From NCBI GenBank assembly GCA_021651055.1, contig JAJHOH010000001.1:2232001-2296000 (forward strand): a stretch of DNA of 64,000 bases, in the 5' to 3' direction. Shown here in pieces: positions 43,005-54,015 of this stretch. Position 1 is the stretch's first letter, and the number at the start of each line of letters is the position of its first letter. The translations under genes and the position numbers were made by a program. The DNA is from Candidatus Manganitrophus morganii (GTDB lineage: Bacteria > Nitrospirota > Nitrospiria > SBBL01 > Manganitrophaceae). Below the pieces are notes generated by a model that had not been told where the DNA came from, did no database searches, and saw only the letters and a program-made list of their open reading frames with translations.

Positions 43005-43829
43005 ATGGCATTGAGAAAGCGGTTTTTTCAGCGGATGGCTCCGGTGATCTCACTTGTTTTTCTTATCTCCATCGGCATTTTCAACCTGTCGGCGGAAGAG
43101 ATCCCTGCGGAGGTGCCGATGTCGCCCCTCTCGGAGCTGGTCGAAAATGAGATCGCTTCGCCCAGAAAGGTCGATTTTTGGTCCTCTCTCTCGAACGGAA
43201 TGGTCGTGCAGGATCTAAAGGCAGACGGAAAACTCGTCGGGGCAAAGGATTCGAAGACCATTTTTTCTCGAGGGGATATCGTTTATCTCCAGCTTTCAAA
43301 AGCGGAAACCGCTTCCGATGAATGGGTGCTCTATCGTAAAATAAAGAAGGTCCACCATCCCAAAACGGGAAAATTGCTGGGAGATCTGATTGAAATTACC
43401 GGAGCAATCAAGGTCATCGAGCGCAATGAGGATACTGCGACCGCTCAGGTTGTCCATTCGAAAGAGGCCATTTCAATGGATGATGAGATCGCGGCACTCG
43501 GAGCCCTCATCCGTTCTTCAACCCCTTCCGAGCAGGTCTCTTCCGATAAAAAGGGGGGAGTGATCGCTGAAGTGCGTGACGATCGTTTAAGTAATGGAGA
43601 GCATGACATCGTCTACATCGACCAGGGATGGAAGAGTGGCATTCTCCCCGGGGATCAGTTTGAAATTATCCACGGCGGAGAAAAAGCCGGCGCCGGCCGT
43701 ATTCCAAAGCGGAGCGTAGGACGTCTTCTGGTTCTCACCAGCCAGAAGGAGACGGCCACCGCCCGGATCACCCTGAGCTCTGAACCGATTTCAAAAGGGG
43801 ACCCTCTTCAATACCTTCCTAAGGAATAG
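43005..43829 (+). CDS. Exported protein with FlgT-C/LysM-associated-like repeats (274 aa)
   Basis: A signal peptide at about residues 1-30. Two similar beta-rich modules follow (about 65-155 and 175-270), each with a G-D-x-x-x-x-x-x-G pattern and a final A-T-A-x-V/I-x-x-S-x-E-x-I-S strand. The second resembles the FlgT C-terminal domain and the tail of LysM-type envelope proteins. No LysM itself and no lipobox. AAGGAGG before the ATG; own promoter. Function unknown, probably periplasmic or outer-membrane associated. Confidence 0.7.
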   Translation: MALRKRFFQRMAPVISLVFLISIGIFNLSAEEIPAEVPMSPLSELVENEIASPRKVDFWSSLSNGMVVQDLKADGKLVGAKDSKTIFSRGDIVYLQLSKAETASDEWVLYRKIKKVHHPKTGKLLGDLIEITGAIKVIERNEDTATAQVVHSKEAISMDDEIAALGALIRSSTPSEQVSSDKKGGVIAEVRDDRLSNGEHDIVYIDQGWKSGILPGDQFEIIHGGEKAGAGRIPKRSVGRLLVLTSQKETATARITLSSEPISKGDPLQYLPKE

Positions 43830-43876
43830 TTCATTCCTTTCCGCTCTATCCACATTGATTTCCCAAATATTTCCGG

Positions 43877-43905
43877 TTGACTCCCCCTCCGGGCTATGGT
43901 AATAA
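43877..43905 (+). promoter_or_regulatory. Promoter upstream of ilvB
   Basis: TTGACT (43877-43882), 17-base spacer, TAATAA (43900-43905). This leaves a leader of about 160 bases before the ATG. No leader peptide rich in Leu/Val/Ile codons was found there. Confidence 0.5.
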
Positions 43906-44070
43906 TATTACTCTCATGTTATCATCGTAACTCTTATTCCCTTTAAATATAAAGTACTTGTAAAGGTATGAAACTTAGAAGACTCGGTAAAGGCGCGGTC
44001 AGCCGTTCGCATTTTTTTGAAGGTAAGGGCCGATAAAAAACCACCGGGCCGAGACCAAAGGAGAATCGCA

Positions 44071-45831
44071 ATGAAATTGTCGGGATCACAAATTCTGATT
44101 GAGTGCCTCAAGCGGGAAGGGGTCAAGGTTGTTTTTGCCTATCCGGGAGGGGTCAATCTTCCTGTCTTCGATGTTCTCTATGACGAAAAGGATCTCCAGG
44201 TCGTTCTCTGCCGGCATGAGCAGGGGGGAACACACATGGCGGAAGGATATGCCCGGGCGACAGGAAAGCCGGGCGTGGTTTTGGTGACCTCCGGTCCCGG
44301 CGCCACGAATACCGTCACCGGTATCGTCGACGCCTATATGGATTCAACCCCCTTGGTTATTCTGACGGGTCAGGTCCCGACGAAAATGATCGGCAATGAT
44401 GCCTTCCAAGAAGCGGATGTGGTCGGCATTACGCGTCCCTGTACGAAGTACAATATTCTGGTGAAAGATGTAAATGATCTGGCCCAGGCGATTAAAGAGG
44501 CCTTCTACATCGCCACTTCCGGAAGACCCGGGCCGGTTTTGGTCGACCTTCCGAAAGATGTTGTGTTGGCAAAAACCGAGTTTAAGTATCCTGATAAAGT
44601 TTATATCCGAAGTTATTCCCCTGTTTACAAAGGAAACAAGTGGCAGATTAAGCAGGCGGCCCAAGAGATTTTAAAGGCGAAAAAGCCGGTCATTTATGCC
44701 GGCGGGGGAGTCCTCTCCTCGGATGCGCATCAAGAGCTTCGCGAGCTGGCGGAGATCACAAAAATCCCGGTGACCCTTACATTGATGGGACTCGGCGCCT
44801 TTCCGGGAACGCATCCTCAGTTTCTCGGCATGCTCGGGATGCATGGAACCTACTGGGCAAACATGTCGATCCACAATTCCGATCTTATCATTGCAGTCGG
44901 CGCCCGCTTCGATGATCGCGTCACCGGCCGGGTCGCCGACTTCGCCCCGAACGCACGGATCATCCATATCGACATCGATCCCACTTCGATCCACAAGAAC
45001 CTAGCCGTTCATGTGCCCATCGTCGGTGATGCCAAGCTGGTCCTCCGTGAACTCAATCAGCTTTTGCGGACCTCCGGCAATGGAAATTTGGGACAACATC
45101 AGCCGTGGATGGAGCAGATCGAAGCGTGGAAGAAGGAACATCCTCTCGCTTATGAACAGGGAGACAAGATCATCAAGCCTCAATACGTGATCGACAAGAT
45201 TTATGCGGCCACGCAGGGAAATGCCATCATCACCACCGATGTCGGCCAACATCAGATGTGGTCGGCCCAATTCTACAAATTCAATCGGCCCCGCACCTTC
45301 ATCAATTCAGGAGGTCTCGGCACGATGGGATACGGACTCCCCGCAGCGATTGGGGCCCAATGCGCCTATCCGGATGAACAGGTCGTCTGTATTGCCGGCG
45401 ACGGCGGCATCGTTATGAATATTCAAGAGCTTGCGACCGCGGTCCAGTACAAGCTGCCGGTGAAAGTCGCCATCATCAACAATAAATATCTGGGAATGGT
45501 CCGTCAATGGCAACAGCTTTTCTATGATGGGCGATATTCCTCAAGCTTCATGGGGGACTCTCCCGATTTCGTTAAGTTGGCCGAAGCTTTCGGCGCCGTC
45601 GGGCTTCGCGCCACGGAGGTGAGCGAGGTGGACGATGTTCTGAAAGAAGGACTCGCCGCCAGCGGACCGGTCGTGATCGATTTTCAGGTGGATCAAGAAG
45701 AAAACTGCTACCCCATGATTCCTGCCGGCGCCGCCATCAACGAGATGGTCTTCTCCGACCCTGACAAGGGATCGAAAAAGGCGAAGGGTCAAAAGCAGGA
45801 AGAAAAAGCGGACGGCGTGCTCACCGCGTAA
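44071..45831 (+). CDS. ilvB: Acetolactate synthase, large (catalytic) subunit (586 aa)
   Basis: TPP-dependent enzyme: catalytic Glu region FAYPGG, EQGGTHMAEGYARATGK, the FAD-binding-type middle domain (VGARFDDR), and the TPP motif GDGGIVMNIQELATA with NNKYLGMVRQW. It joins two pyruvates, or pyruvate and 2-ketobutyrate, in the first common step of Val/Leu/Ile synthesis. The AAAGGAG site identifies ATG 44071; an in-frame ATG 18 codons upstream lacks one. The C-terminal 15 residues are a charged tail. First gene of the ilv-leu cluster. Confidence 0.97.
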   Translation: MKLSGSQILIECLKREGVKVVFAYPGGVNLPVFDVLYDEKDLQVVLCRHEQGGTHMAEGYARATGKPGVVLVTSGPGATNTVTGIVDAYMDSTPLVILTGQVPTKMIGNDAFQEADVVGITRPCTKYNILVKDVNDLAQAIKEAFYIATSGRPGPVLVDLPKDVVLAKTEFKYPDKVYIRSYSPVYKGNKWQIKQAAQEILKAKKPVIYAGGGVLSSDAHQELRELAEITKIPVTLTLMGLGAFPGTHPQFLGMLGMHGTYWANMSIHNSDLIIAVGARFDDRVTGRVADFAPNARIIHIDIDPTSIHKNLAVHVPIVGDAKLVLRELNQLLRTSGNGNLGQHQPWMEQIEAWKKEHPLAYEQGDKIIKPQYVIDKIYAATQGNAIITTDVGQHQMWSAQFYKFNRPRTFINSGGLGTMGYGLPAAIGAQCAYPDEQVVCIAGDGGIVMNIQELATAVQYKLPVKVAIINNKYLGMVRQWQQLFYDGRYSSSFMGDSPDFVKLAEAFGAVGLRATEVSEVDDVLKEGLAASGPVVIDFQVDQEENCYPMIPAGAAINEMVFSDPDKGSKKAKGQKQEEKADGVLTA

Positions 45832-45867
45832 TCTCTTCCGTTTGTTCCCCCTAACTGATGAGGATTC

Positions 45868-46395
45868 ATGCAACACATTATTTCCGTTTTGGTCGAGAAC
45901 AAATTTGGCGTTCTCTCCCGTGTCTCCGGCCTTTTTTCAGGCCGGGGCTTCAACATTGAGAGCCTCTCCGTGGGGCCGACGCTCGATCCGACGGTCTCCA
46001 TGATGACCATCGTGACGCAGGGGGACGACCGGATCATCGAGCAGATCACCAAACAGCTGAACAAACTCGTCGATGTGATCAAGGTGGTCGATCTCACGGA
46101 AAAAGAGTATGTTGAGCGGGAGACGGCACTCATCAAAATCAACACCCGCGAGCAGGACCGCGCCGAAGCGCTCCGGGTCGCCGATATCTTTCGGGCAAAA
46201 ATCGTCGACTCCACGCCGAACACCTATACGATCGAAATTACCGGCGATGTGCAAAAAATTGACGCGATCATCAATCTGCTCCGGCCGCTCGGGATCAAGG
46301 AGTTGATTCGAACCGGCCGGATCGCCATCGCCCGTGAAGAGATCAAGACCATCTCCTCGAAGGAAGAACGAGAGAAAAAGATGGTGTCAAAATAA
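45868..46395 (+). CDS. ilvN: Acetolactate synthase, small (regulatory) subunit (175 aa)
   Basis: ACT domain at about 1-75 starting HIISVLVENKFGVLSRV with GLFSGRGFNIESL, then the second C-terminal ALS domain. It binds valine for feedback inhibition of IlvB and raises its activity. A GAGG site precedes the ATG by four bases. Sits 36 bases after ilvB. Length is typical of the longer (IlvH-like) form. Confidence 0.97.
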   Translation: MQHIISVLVENKFGVLSRVSGLFSGRGFNIESLSVGPTLDPTVSMMTIVTQGDDRIIEQITKQLNKLVDVIKVVDLTEKEYVERETALIKINTREQDRAEALRVADIFRAKIVDSTPNTYTIEITGDVQKIDAIINLLRPLGIKELIRTGRIAIAREEIKTISSKEEREKKMVSK

Positions 46396-46427
46396 GATTT
46401 ATTTCCACAGTCCATCCGTATAACTAA

Positions 46428-47450
<1,023 letters not shown>

Positions 47451-47540
47451 CCTCCCGCCCCGGGCTATATTTTTCTTCCCCAAAATGATAGAATCGGAAC
47501 CGTAAGCATTTTGGGCATTCCGGACCGGACGAGGTTGAGC

Positions 47541-48188
47541 ATGACAGAAGAAACACAATTTCCGATCGCAAAAGAGGGCTTCATATTTATTGCAAGCGGA
47601 GCGTTCTTCACCCTGCTGGGGGGACTCTTCCTCGGCCCGGCGGCAGGGTGGTTCTTCGGGACGCTCACTCTCTTTTGCATCTGGTTCTTCAGGGACCCCC
47701 GTCGATCTGTTCCGCAAACAGAGGGGGCGTTGGTCTCTCCGGCCGATGGGAAGGTTGTCGATATCTCGCGAACGGAGGAAGGGCGTTTTCTCAATAAACC
47801 GGCGATCAAGATCAGCATCTTTCTCAATGTTTTTAATGTCCACATCAACCGGGTCCCCGTTGCCGGAAAGGTGATCGGCGTTTTTTATAACGCCGGACGT
47901 TTCTTTGCGGCGAACGTGCCGAAGGCATCGCTCGAGAATGAGCAAAATGCGGTCGTGATGGAGATGCCGTCCGGGAAGCGGGTCGTCTGCATTCAAATCG
48001 CAGGGCTGATCGCCCGGCGGATTGTCTGCTGGATAAAAGAAGGAAGTGTCTTGAATCGGGGCGAGCGATTCGGCCTGATCCGTTTCGGCTCCCGCGTCGA
48101 CCTCTTTCTTCCGATTGAGACGGAAATTCGCGTCTCCATGGGACAAAAGGTCCGGGGAGGCGAAACCATTCTGGGAATTTTAAGATGA
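47541..48188 (+). CDS. psd: Phosphatidylserine decarboxylase, archaetidyl-type short form (215 aa)
   Basis: PSD fold with SPADGKVVDIS, NVFNVHINRVPV and the self-processing site FGSR near the C-terminus (RFGLIRFGSRVDLF), where Ser becomes the pyruvoyl group. It makes phosphatidylethanolamine. Two N-terminal membrane helices (about 15-52) anchor it. The start at ATG 47541 has GAGG six bases upstream. Its stop overlaps the pssA start (ATGA), so both steps of the route are coupled. Confidence 0.95.
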   Translation: MTEETQFPIAKEGFIFIASGAFFTLLGGLFLGPAAGWFFGTLTLFCIWFFRDPRRSVPQTEGALVSPADGKVVDISRTEEGRFLNKPAIKISIFLNVFNVHINRVPVAGKVIGVFYNAGRFFAANVPKASLENEQNAVVMEMPSGKRVVCIQIAGLIARRIVCWIKEGSVLNRGERFGLIRFGSRVDLFLPIETEIRVSMGQKVRGGETILGILR

Positions 48189-49009
48189 ATCAGAAAAAAA
48201 GGCCGGAAATGAAGGAGCTAAGACGGAAGGGGATCTACATTATTCCCAACCTCTTCACCAGCGGAAACCTCTTCTGCGGTGTCTTCGCGATTATCGCCGT
48301 TTTCAACGCCGAGTATGTCATGGCTGCCATTGCCATTTTAGTCGCTTCTATTTTCGATTCACTCGACGGCAAGCTCGCCCGTCTGACCAAAACGACCAGT
48401 CGGTTCGGGGTCGAATACGACTCTCTGGCCGATCTGGTCTCCTTCGGCGTGGCCCCCGGTCTTTTGATTTATTCCTGGGCCTTGAGCGGCTATGGACGCC
48501 TCGGCTGGGTTGCGGTCTTCCTCTTCATCGTCTGCGGCGCGCTCCGACTTGCCCGCTTTAACGTCCAGGTCTCCGGCCCGGAATCGACCGACTTCGTCGG
48601 GCTGCCGATTCCGGCGGCGGCAAGCCTGATCGCCACCCTGGTCATGCTCGACAGTTATATTCTCCACTTTGGCAAAGAGATCCGTCCCGCGTTGACCTTG
48701 GCGGTCACCTATATGCTCGCCTTCTTAATGGTCAGCAATATCCGTTATCGCAGCTTCAAAAAATTCAACTTGAAGGATCGAAAGCCGTTCGGCGTTTTGG
48801 TCAGCCTGGTCCTGGTCCTTTTGGTCCTGGTGACCGCTCCTCAGGTGATGCTCTTCTCCCTCTTCGCAATCTATGTCCTCTCAGGAATCACTGAGAAACC
48901 GGTCGTCGCCCTCTACAACCGCCTTTCCAAGAAGACGGGCGAAGCGCCTCCCCCCGCCGGCGAAGGGGTCGAGGATATCGAGGACAAGGAGATTTTCCTT
49001 AAAAACTAA
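48185..49009 (+). CDS. pssA: CDP-diacylglycerol-serine O-phosphatidyltransferase (274 aa)
   Basis: Membrane enzyme with the CDP-alcohol phosphatidyltransferase motif D-G-x2-A-R-x8-G-x3-D-x3-D visible in DGKLARLTKTTSRFG then EYDSLADL. The IPNLFTSGNLFCG opening is typical of type II PssA. Six to eight helices. It makes phosphatidylserine, the substrate of Psd encoded just upstream. The C-terminal 25 residues are acidic and polar. Confidence 0.95.
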   Translation: MNQKKRPEMKELRRKGIYIIPNLFTSGNLFCGVFAIIAVFNAEYVMAAIAILVASIFDSLDGKLARLTKTTSRFGVEYDSLADLVSFGVAPGLLIYSWALSGYGRLGWVAVFLFIVCGALRLARFNVQVSGPESTDFVGLPIPAAASLIATLVMLDSYILHFGKEIRPALTLAVTYMLAFLMVSNIRYRSFKKFNLKDRKPFGVLVSLVLVLLVLVTAPQVMLFSLFAIYVLSGITEKPVVALYNRLSKKTGEAPPPAGEGVEDIEDKEIFLKN

Positions 49010-49013
49010 AATT

Positions 49014-49074
49014 GGACTCGCTTTCATTCAGGAGTCCATTTAGGTAGACTGGCCTTCGTCCATGGGTGAAGGCC
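49014..49074 (+). promoter_or_regulatory. Two hairpins between pssA and leuA
   Basis: GGACTC/GAGTCC (49014-49037) and GGCCTTC/GAAGGCC (49051-49074), the second followed by ATTTATTTATT. The second may be a weak terminator or an attenuator of leuA. No leucine-rich leader peptide was found. Confidence 0.4.
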
Positions 49075-49108
49075 ATTTATTTATTCATTCACAATTGAGG
49101 CAGATGCG

Positions 49109-50656
49109 ATGTCACGGATGATTCAAATTTTCGATACCACCCTTCGCGATGGAGAGCAATCTCCCGGCGCCAGCATGAATGTCGAGGAAAAGCTCTCGAT
49201 CGCCAAGCAGCTGGCCCGATTGGGGGTCGATATCATCGAAGCCGGATTCGCCTACAGCTCGCCCGGAGACTTTGAAGCGGTCCGGACGATCGCCAACGAG
49301 GTCGAAGGGCCGACCGTCTGCAGTCTTGCCCGCGCCAAGCCGGCCGACATCGACAGCGCCTGGGAGGCGCTGAAGGGGGGAGGCAAGGTCCGGATTCACA
49401 CCTTCATCTCCACCTCCGATATTCATCTGAAGCATCAGTTCCGGCTCACACGGGAGGAGGCGCTCAAACGCGCGGTTGAGATGGTCGCGCACGCGCGCGG
49501 TTATGTCGAGGATGTCGAGTTCTCCCCGATGGATGCCACCCGCTCCGATGAAACCTATCTCTGTGAAGTTTTGGAGGCCGTCATCGCCGCGGGGGCCAAG
49601 ACGGTCAACATCCCGGACACGGTCGGCTACGCGATCCCGCAGGATTTCGGGCGGCTGATCGAAGCGATCCGCAAGCGCGTTCCCAATATCGATCAGGCGG
49701 TCATCTCCGTCCACTGCCATAATGATCTGGGGCTGGCGGTGGCCAACTCCATCGCCGCCATTTTGGCCGGGGCGGGGCAGGTGGAGTGCACCATCAACGG
49801 CATCGGAGAGCGGGCCGGGAACGCCTCGCTCGAAGAGGTCGTCATGGCGCTTCGGACCCGCAAAGATCTCTTCGGCGCCGATACGAAGATCAATACCGAA
49901 GAGATCACCAAGTCGAGCCGTCTTGTTAGCAAGATCACCGGGATGATGGTTCAGCCGAACAAGGCGATCGTCGGGGCCAACGCCTTTGCGCACGAGTCGG
50001 GAATTCATCAAGACGGGCTGCTCAAGGAGAAAATGACCTACGAAATCATGCGGCCCGAGTCGGTCGGGGCCGGCAAGACCCATATCGTTCTCGGCAAGCA
50101 TTCCGGCCGCCACGCCTTCAAAAAGCGGCTGGAAGAGATGGGCTATCATCCGAACGAGGCCGAGCTCGACCAGGCGTTCGAGCGGCTCAAGCGTCTCGCC
50201 GATCAGAAGAAGGAGATCTTCGAAGAGGACCTCGAGACGATCATCACGGAAGAGATGGACCGCCCCTCCGAAACCTATAAGCTCATCGCGATTCATGTGG
50301 AGAGCGGGAGTGATGTCACCCCCACCGCCACGGTCGAGATGTCGATCGGGGAGACCGTCCATAAGATGGTCGGCAAGGGGGACGGTCCGGTCGATGCCGC
50401 GTATCGGACCATTGCGGCGATCACCCAGACGAAGAGCCGTCTTCTCTCGTACAACGTCAAGGGGATCACCGGCGGGACCGACGCATTGGGCGAAGTCTCC
50501 GTTTCCATCGAGGAGGAAGGCAAGACCGCCATGGGACACGGCGCCGACACCGATATCATCATCGCCTCGGCCCGAGCGTATCTCAATGCTCTCAACAAGC
50601 TCGCCGCGCGCGCCGCACGCGGGGGGAAAGCCGAGCCGAAGGTCGGATTAATCTAA
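49109..50656 (+). CDS. leuA: 2-isopropylmalate synthase (515 aa)
   Basis: DRE-TIM barrel with the [12 protein letters not shown] signature, the metal and catalytic motif [24 protein letters not shown], and the HESGIHQDG loop. The C-terminal regulatory domain (about 395-510) contains [10 protein letters not shown]. It condenses 2-oxoisovalerate with acetyl-CoA, entering leucine synthesis. Full length with its feedback-regulation domain. The GAGG site is eight bases before the ATG. Confidence 0.98.
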   Translation: MSRMIQIFDTTLRDGEQSPGASMNVEEKLSIAKQLARLGVDIIEAGFAYSSPGDFEAVRTIANEVEGPTVCSLARAKPADIDSAWEALKGGGKVRIHTFISTSDIHLKHQFRLTREEALKRAVEMVAHARGYVEDVEFSPMDATRSDETYLCEVLEAVIAAGAKTVNIPDTVGYAIPQDFGRLIEAIRKRVPNIDQAVISVHCHNDLGLAVANSIAAILAGAGQVECTINGIGERAGNASLEEVVMALRTRKDLFGADTKINTEEITKSSRLVSKITGMMVQPNKAIVGANAFAHESGIHQDGLLKEKMTYEIMRPESVGAGKTHIVLGKHSGRHAFKKRLEEMGYHPNEAELDQAFERLKRLADQKKEIFEEDLETIITEEMDRPSETYKLIAIHVESGSDVTPTATVEMSIGETVHKMVGKGDGPVDAAYRTIAAITQTKSRLLSYNVKGITGGTDALGEVSVSIEEEGKTAMGHGADTDIIIASARAYLNALNKLAARAARGGKAEPKVGLI

Positions 50657-50699
50657 AAGACGCTCAATATTACTTTTAAAATTCAAAAGGACCAGGAAG

Positions 50700-51794
50700 A
50701 TGACAAAAGCGTATCGGATTACCGTTCTCCCCGGAGACGGGATCGGCCAGGAAATCGTTCCCCAAGCGGTGGCCGTCTTGGAGTCCATCGGTAAAAAATT
50801 CGGACATCGGTTCGAATTTCAAAATGCCATTGTCGGCGGAACGGCGATCGATCAGTTCGGGAAGCCCCTTCCCGAGGAGACCCTCAAATTGGCGCTTGAG
50901 GCCGATGCCGTTTTGCTCGGCGCCGTCGGGGGGCCGAAGTGGGAGGGGCTCGATTATTCGATCCGCCCCGAGCGGGCGCTGCTCGGATTGCGCGAGAAAC
51001 TGGGACTCTATGCCAATCTCCGGCCGGCAAAGCTTTTTCCAATGCTCGCCGATGCGTCGACCCTCAAGCGGGAGGTGATCGACGGGATCGATCTGCTGGT
51101 GGTCCGCGAGCTGACCGGCGGGATCTATTTCGGCAAGCCGCGCGGGGTGGAGAAATACGAGGGAGGCGAACGAGGGATCAACACCGAAGTCTACACAACG
51201 CCGGAGATTGTCCGGATCGCCAAAGTCGCCTTCGAGGTCGCCCGGAAGCGGCGGAAGAAGGTGATGTCGGTCGACAAGGCCAATGTCTTGGAAGCGACCG
51301 AGCTCTGGCGCAAGGTCGTCACCGAAGTCCACAAGGGGTATCCCGATGTGGCGCTCAGCCATATGTACGTCGACAATTGCGCGATGCAGCTGATCCGAAA
51401 CCCGAAGCAGTTCGATGTGTTGGTCACGACGAATCTCTTCGGGGATATTCTCTCCGATGAGGCGGCGATGTTGACCGGCTCGATCGGGATGCTCCCCTCC
51501 GCCAGCATGGGAGAGCGAGCGGATGGGAAGGGTCTGCGGGGGATGTACGAGCCGATTCATGGAAGCGCCCCCGACATCGCCGGGAAGGACCTCGCCAATC
51601 CGATCGCCACGATCCTCTCCGCCGCGATGATGCTGCAGTACTCCTTCGGGCTCGATAAAGAGGGTGCCGCCATCGAGGCGGCGGTGGTCCGGGTCCTGGA
51701 AAAAGGTTATCGGACGGCCGACATCTACTCCGAGGGGACGAAGAAAGTCGGATGCGTCGAGATGGGCCGCCGGATTTTGGAAGAACTCAAGTAA
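50700..51794 (+). CDS. leuB: 3-isopropylmalate dehydrogenase (364 aa)
   Basis: Decarboxylating dehydrogenase fold: [46 protein letters not shown], the catalytic Tyr and Lys region DKANVLEAT, and [20 protein letters not shown] near the C-terminus. It oxidises 3-isopropylmalate with NAD. A GGAAG site lies just before the ATG. leuC and leuD, the intervening enzyme, are not in the window. Confidence 0.98.
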   Translation: MTKAYRITVLPGDGIGQEIVPQAVAVLESIGKKFGHRFEFQNAIVGGTAIDQFGKPLPEETLKLALEADAVLLGAVGGPKWEGLDYSIRPERALLGLREKLGLYANLRPAKLFPMLADASTLKREVIDGIDLLVVRELTGGIYFGKPRGVEKYEGGERGINTEVYTTPEIVRIAKVAFEVARKRRKKVMSVDKANVLEATELWRKVVTEVHKGYPDVALSHMYVDNCAMQLIRNPKQFDVLVTTNLFGDILSDEAAMLTGSIGMLPSASMGERADGKGLRGMYEPIHGSAPDIAGKDLANPIATILSAAMMLQYSFGLDKEGAAIEAAVVRVLEKGYRTADIYSEGTKKVGCVEMGRRILEELK

Positions 51795-51807
51795 GAGGGG
51801 AACGCTT

Positions 51808-52824
51808 ATGGCGCTTCAGAAAAAGAACGCGTATCACGTCGCCGTCATGGGGGCGACGGGGGTCGTCGGACAGGAGATGGTTGAGATTTTGGAGGAGCGG
51901 CAGTTCCCGGTTGAGGCGCTCCACCTTTTTGCGTCGGAGCGGTCGGCCGGCTCCACCCTCACTTTTAGAAACAAAGACATCGTTGTCCAGAAACTGAGCG
52001 AAGAGGTTTTCAACGGGATCGACATCGTCCTCGGCGCGACCGGCGGCGACCTCAGCAAAAAGTTCTCCCCGCACGCGGTGAAGGCCGGCGCCGTCGTGAT
52101 CGACAATTCAAGCGCCTTCCGGATGGAGCCGGCCGTCCCGCTCGTGGTGCCGGAGGTCAACGGCCACACCCTGGCAAACCATCGCGGCATCATCGCCAAC
52201 CCCAACTGTTCCACCGCCCAGCTCGTCATGGCGCTTAAGCCGCTCCACGACGCCGCCCGGATCAAGCGGGTGATCGTGACGACCTATCAGTCGGTCTCCG
52301 GGACCGGGAAAGAGGCGATGCAAGAGCTGATGGAGCAGACGCGCGCCCTGATGAATTTCCAAGAGGTTGAATGCAAGGTCTACCCGCAGCAGATCGCCTT
52401 CAACTGCATCGTCAACTGGGATGCCGATCCGGAGACGGGGTATACCGAAGAAGAGACCAAGATCGTCAACGAGACGAAGAAGATCATGGGGGACGATGCG
52501 ATCCGGATCACCGCCACGACGACCCGCGTCCCGGTCTTCCGCGCCCACTGCGAGGCGGTCAACATTGAAACCGAAAAGAAGCTTCTGCCGAACGAAGCGC
52601 GCGCGCTTCTCTCCGCCTTTCCCGGCGTGATCGTGATGGACGATCCGGGCCGCAAGCTTTATCCCACACCGATCGATGTCGCCGGACAGGATGACGTCTA
52701 CGTCGGCCGCGTGCGCGAAGACCGCTCCGTTCCGAACGGCCTGAATCTCTGGGTGGTCGGAGATAACCTGCGAAAGGGGGCGGCGCTCAACGCGGTGCAG
52801 ATCGCCGAGGCGTTGATCCGATAG
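51808..52824 (+). CDS. asd: Aspartate-semialdehyde dehydrogenase (338 aa)
   Basis: NADPH-binding MGATGVVGQEM near the N-terminus, catalytic Cys in NPNCSTAQL near 130, the active-site His in RAHCEAVNIE, and GTGKEAMQEL. It makes aspartate semialdehyde for Lys, Thr, Met and diaminopimelate synthesis. The ATG at 51808 is 13 bases after leuB and has a GAGGGG site. Being downstream of leuB is a common order in several phyla. Confidence 0.97.
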   Translation: MALQKKNAYHVAVMGATGVVGQEMVEILEERQFPVEALHLFASERSAGSTLTFRNKDIVVQKLSEEVFNGIDIVLGATGGDLSKKFSPHAVKAGAVVIDNSSAFRMEPAVPLVVPEVNGHTLANHRGIIANPNCSTAQLVMALKPLHDAARIKRVIVTTYQSVSGTGKEAMQELMEQTRALMNFQEVECKVYPQQIAFNCIVNWDADPETGYTEEETKIVNETKKIMGDDAIRITATTTRVPVFRAHCEAVNIETEKKLLPNEARALLSAFPGVIVMDDPGRKLYPTPIDVAGQDDVYVGRVREDRSVPNGLNLWVVGDNLRKGAALNAVQIAEALIR

Positions 52825-52892
52825 GCGCTTTTATCTCGTTTCTTCTAAATCGCGTAAATCGCGCCGAATGACACCTGCCGCCCGGTGATTCG

Positions 52893-53816
52893 ATGGATCC
52901 GGTCCCCCCCAGAATACGCCGCATCCCTTTTGGACGTCTCTCTTTATTTCTCCTCATCCTCTTCCCGCTTTTTCTCTTCGGATGTGCACGCTTTCCCGCG
53001 CCCGCGTCTCTCTCCGTACCGGAGGGCTCCTCCGTTCTGGTCGGCGCCGGGGACATCGGCCATTGTCTCTGGAAGGGCAATCAGGCGACCGCCCGGCTGC
53101 TCGATCGGATCCCCGGCCTGGTTTTCACGACGGGGGACAACGCCTATCCGGAAGGGTCTGCTGAAGACTTCGCCGACTGCTACGATCCTTTTTGGGGCCG
53201 GCATAAGGAGCGGACCCGTCCTTCCCCCGGAAATCACGACTACCGGACCTCCGGCGCCGCCGGGTATTTTGATTACTTCGGCGCCAAAGCGGGCGAGCCG
53301 GATAAAGGCTATTACAGTTACGACCTCGGGGGGTGGCATATCATCGTTCTCAACAGCAACATCGATGTGAGCGCCGGCTCTCCTCAGGAGGCGTGGCTGC
53401 GGGCCGATCTGGCAAGCCATCCCAAGCGATGCACGCTGGCCTATTGGCACCATCCGCTCTTCAGCTCCGGGAGGCGCGGCAAGGCCGCCATGAAGCCGGT
53501 CTGGCAGGCCCTCTACGAAGCGAAGGCGGAGATCGTCCTCGCGGGACACGATCACGTCTACGAGCGCTTTGCGCCGCAAACGCCTGACGGCGCGGCCGAT
53601 CCCGGCAGGGGAATTCGAGCCTTCGTGGTCGGGACCGGCGGGGCGGGCCTCGACCGCTTCAGGACAACGGCGGCCAACAGTGAATTCAGATATAACCGGG
53701 CTTACGGTGTCTTGCGGTTGGTCCTCAACGACGGGACGTATCAGTGGGAATTCATCGCGATGCTCTTTCCCGGACGGATGCGGGTGGTCGATTCAGGAAG
53801 CGGTTTCTGCCACTAG
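52893..53816 (+). CDS. Metallophosphoesterase lipoprotein (307 aa)
   Basis: Signal peptide with lipobox LFLFGC (Cys about 31). A calcineurin-like phosphoesterase core follows, with GAGDIGHC, TTGDNAYP, PGNHDYR, WHHPLFSSG and GHDHVYERF giving the metal ligands. It lacks the Ig-like and fibronectin parts of the larger lipoprotein at 32155. Probable role is release of phosphate from exported substrates (inference). Weak ribosome site (GGTG). It starts 68 bases after asd and may be transcribed with it. Confidence 0.88.
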   Translation: MDPVPPRIRRIPFGRLSLFLLILFPLFLFGCARFPAPASLSVPEGSSVLVGAGDIGHCLWKGNQATARLLDRIPGLVFTTGDNAYPEGSAEDFADCYDPFWGRHKERTRPSPGNHDYRTSGAAGYFDYFGAKAGEPDKGYYSYDLGGWHIIVLNSNIDVSAGSPQEAWLRADLASHPKRCTLAYWHHPLFSSGRRGKAAMKPVWQALYEAKAEIVLAGHDHVYERFAPQTPDGAADPGRGIRAFVVGTGGAGLDRFRTTAANSEFRYNRAYGVLRLVLNDGTYQWEFIAMLFPGRMRVVDSGSGFCH

Positions 53817-53958
53817 GTTGTTTTACGGCATGGCCTCTTCTCTGATGCAACTTTAGGGAAGACCCGCCCTGGAAACCCCGTGTGATCACAAACCGCCGGA
53901 GCGGCATAAAGACTTGGAAATGATCGGGAAAGATTCCAAAAGGGGCCCGCTTTGCTGC

Positions 53959-53987
53959 TTGATCAGCCACCCCCCCTATGTTAAACT
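53959..53987 (+). promoter_or_regulatory. Promoter of nadA
   Basis: TTGATC (53959-53964), 17-base spacer, TAAACT (53982-53987), about 28 bases before the ATG. Confidence 0.55.
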
Positions 53988-54015
53988 AAATTCACTTTTC
54001 TCATAGGATTGATGG

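Noticed and set aside
43906-44070. Leader peptide attenuator before ilvB
   Set aside because: No short frame rich in Leu, Val or Ile codons and no terminator/antiterminator pair were found.
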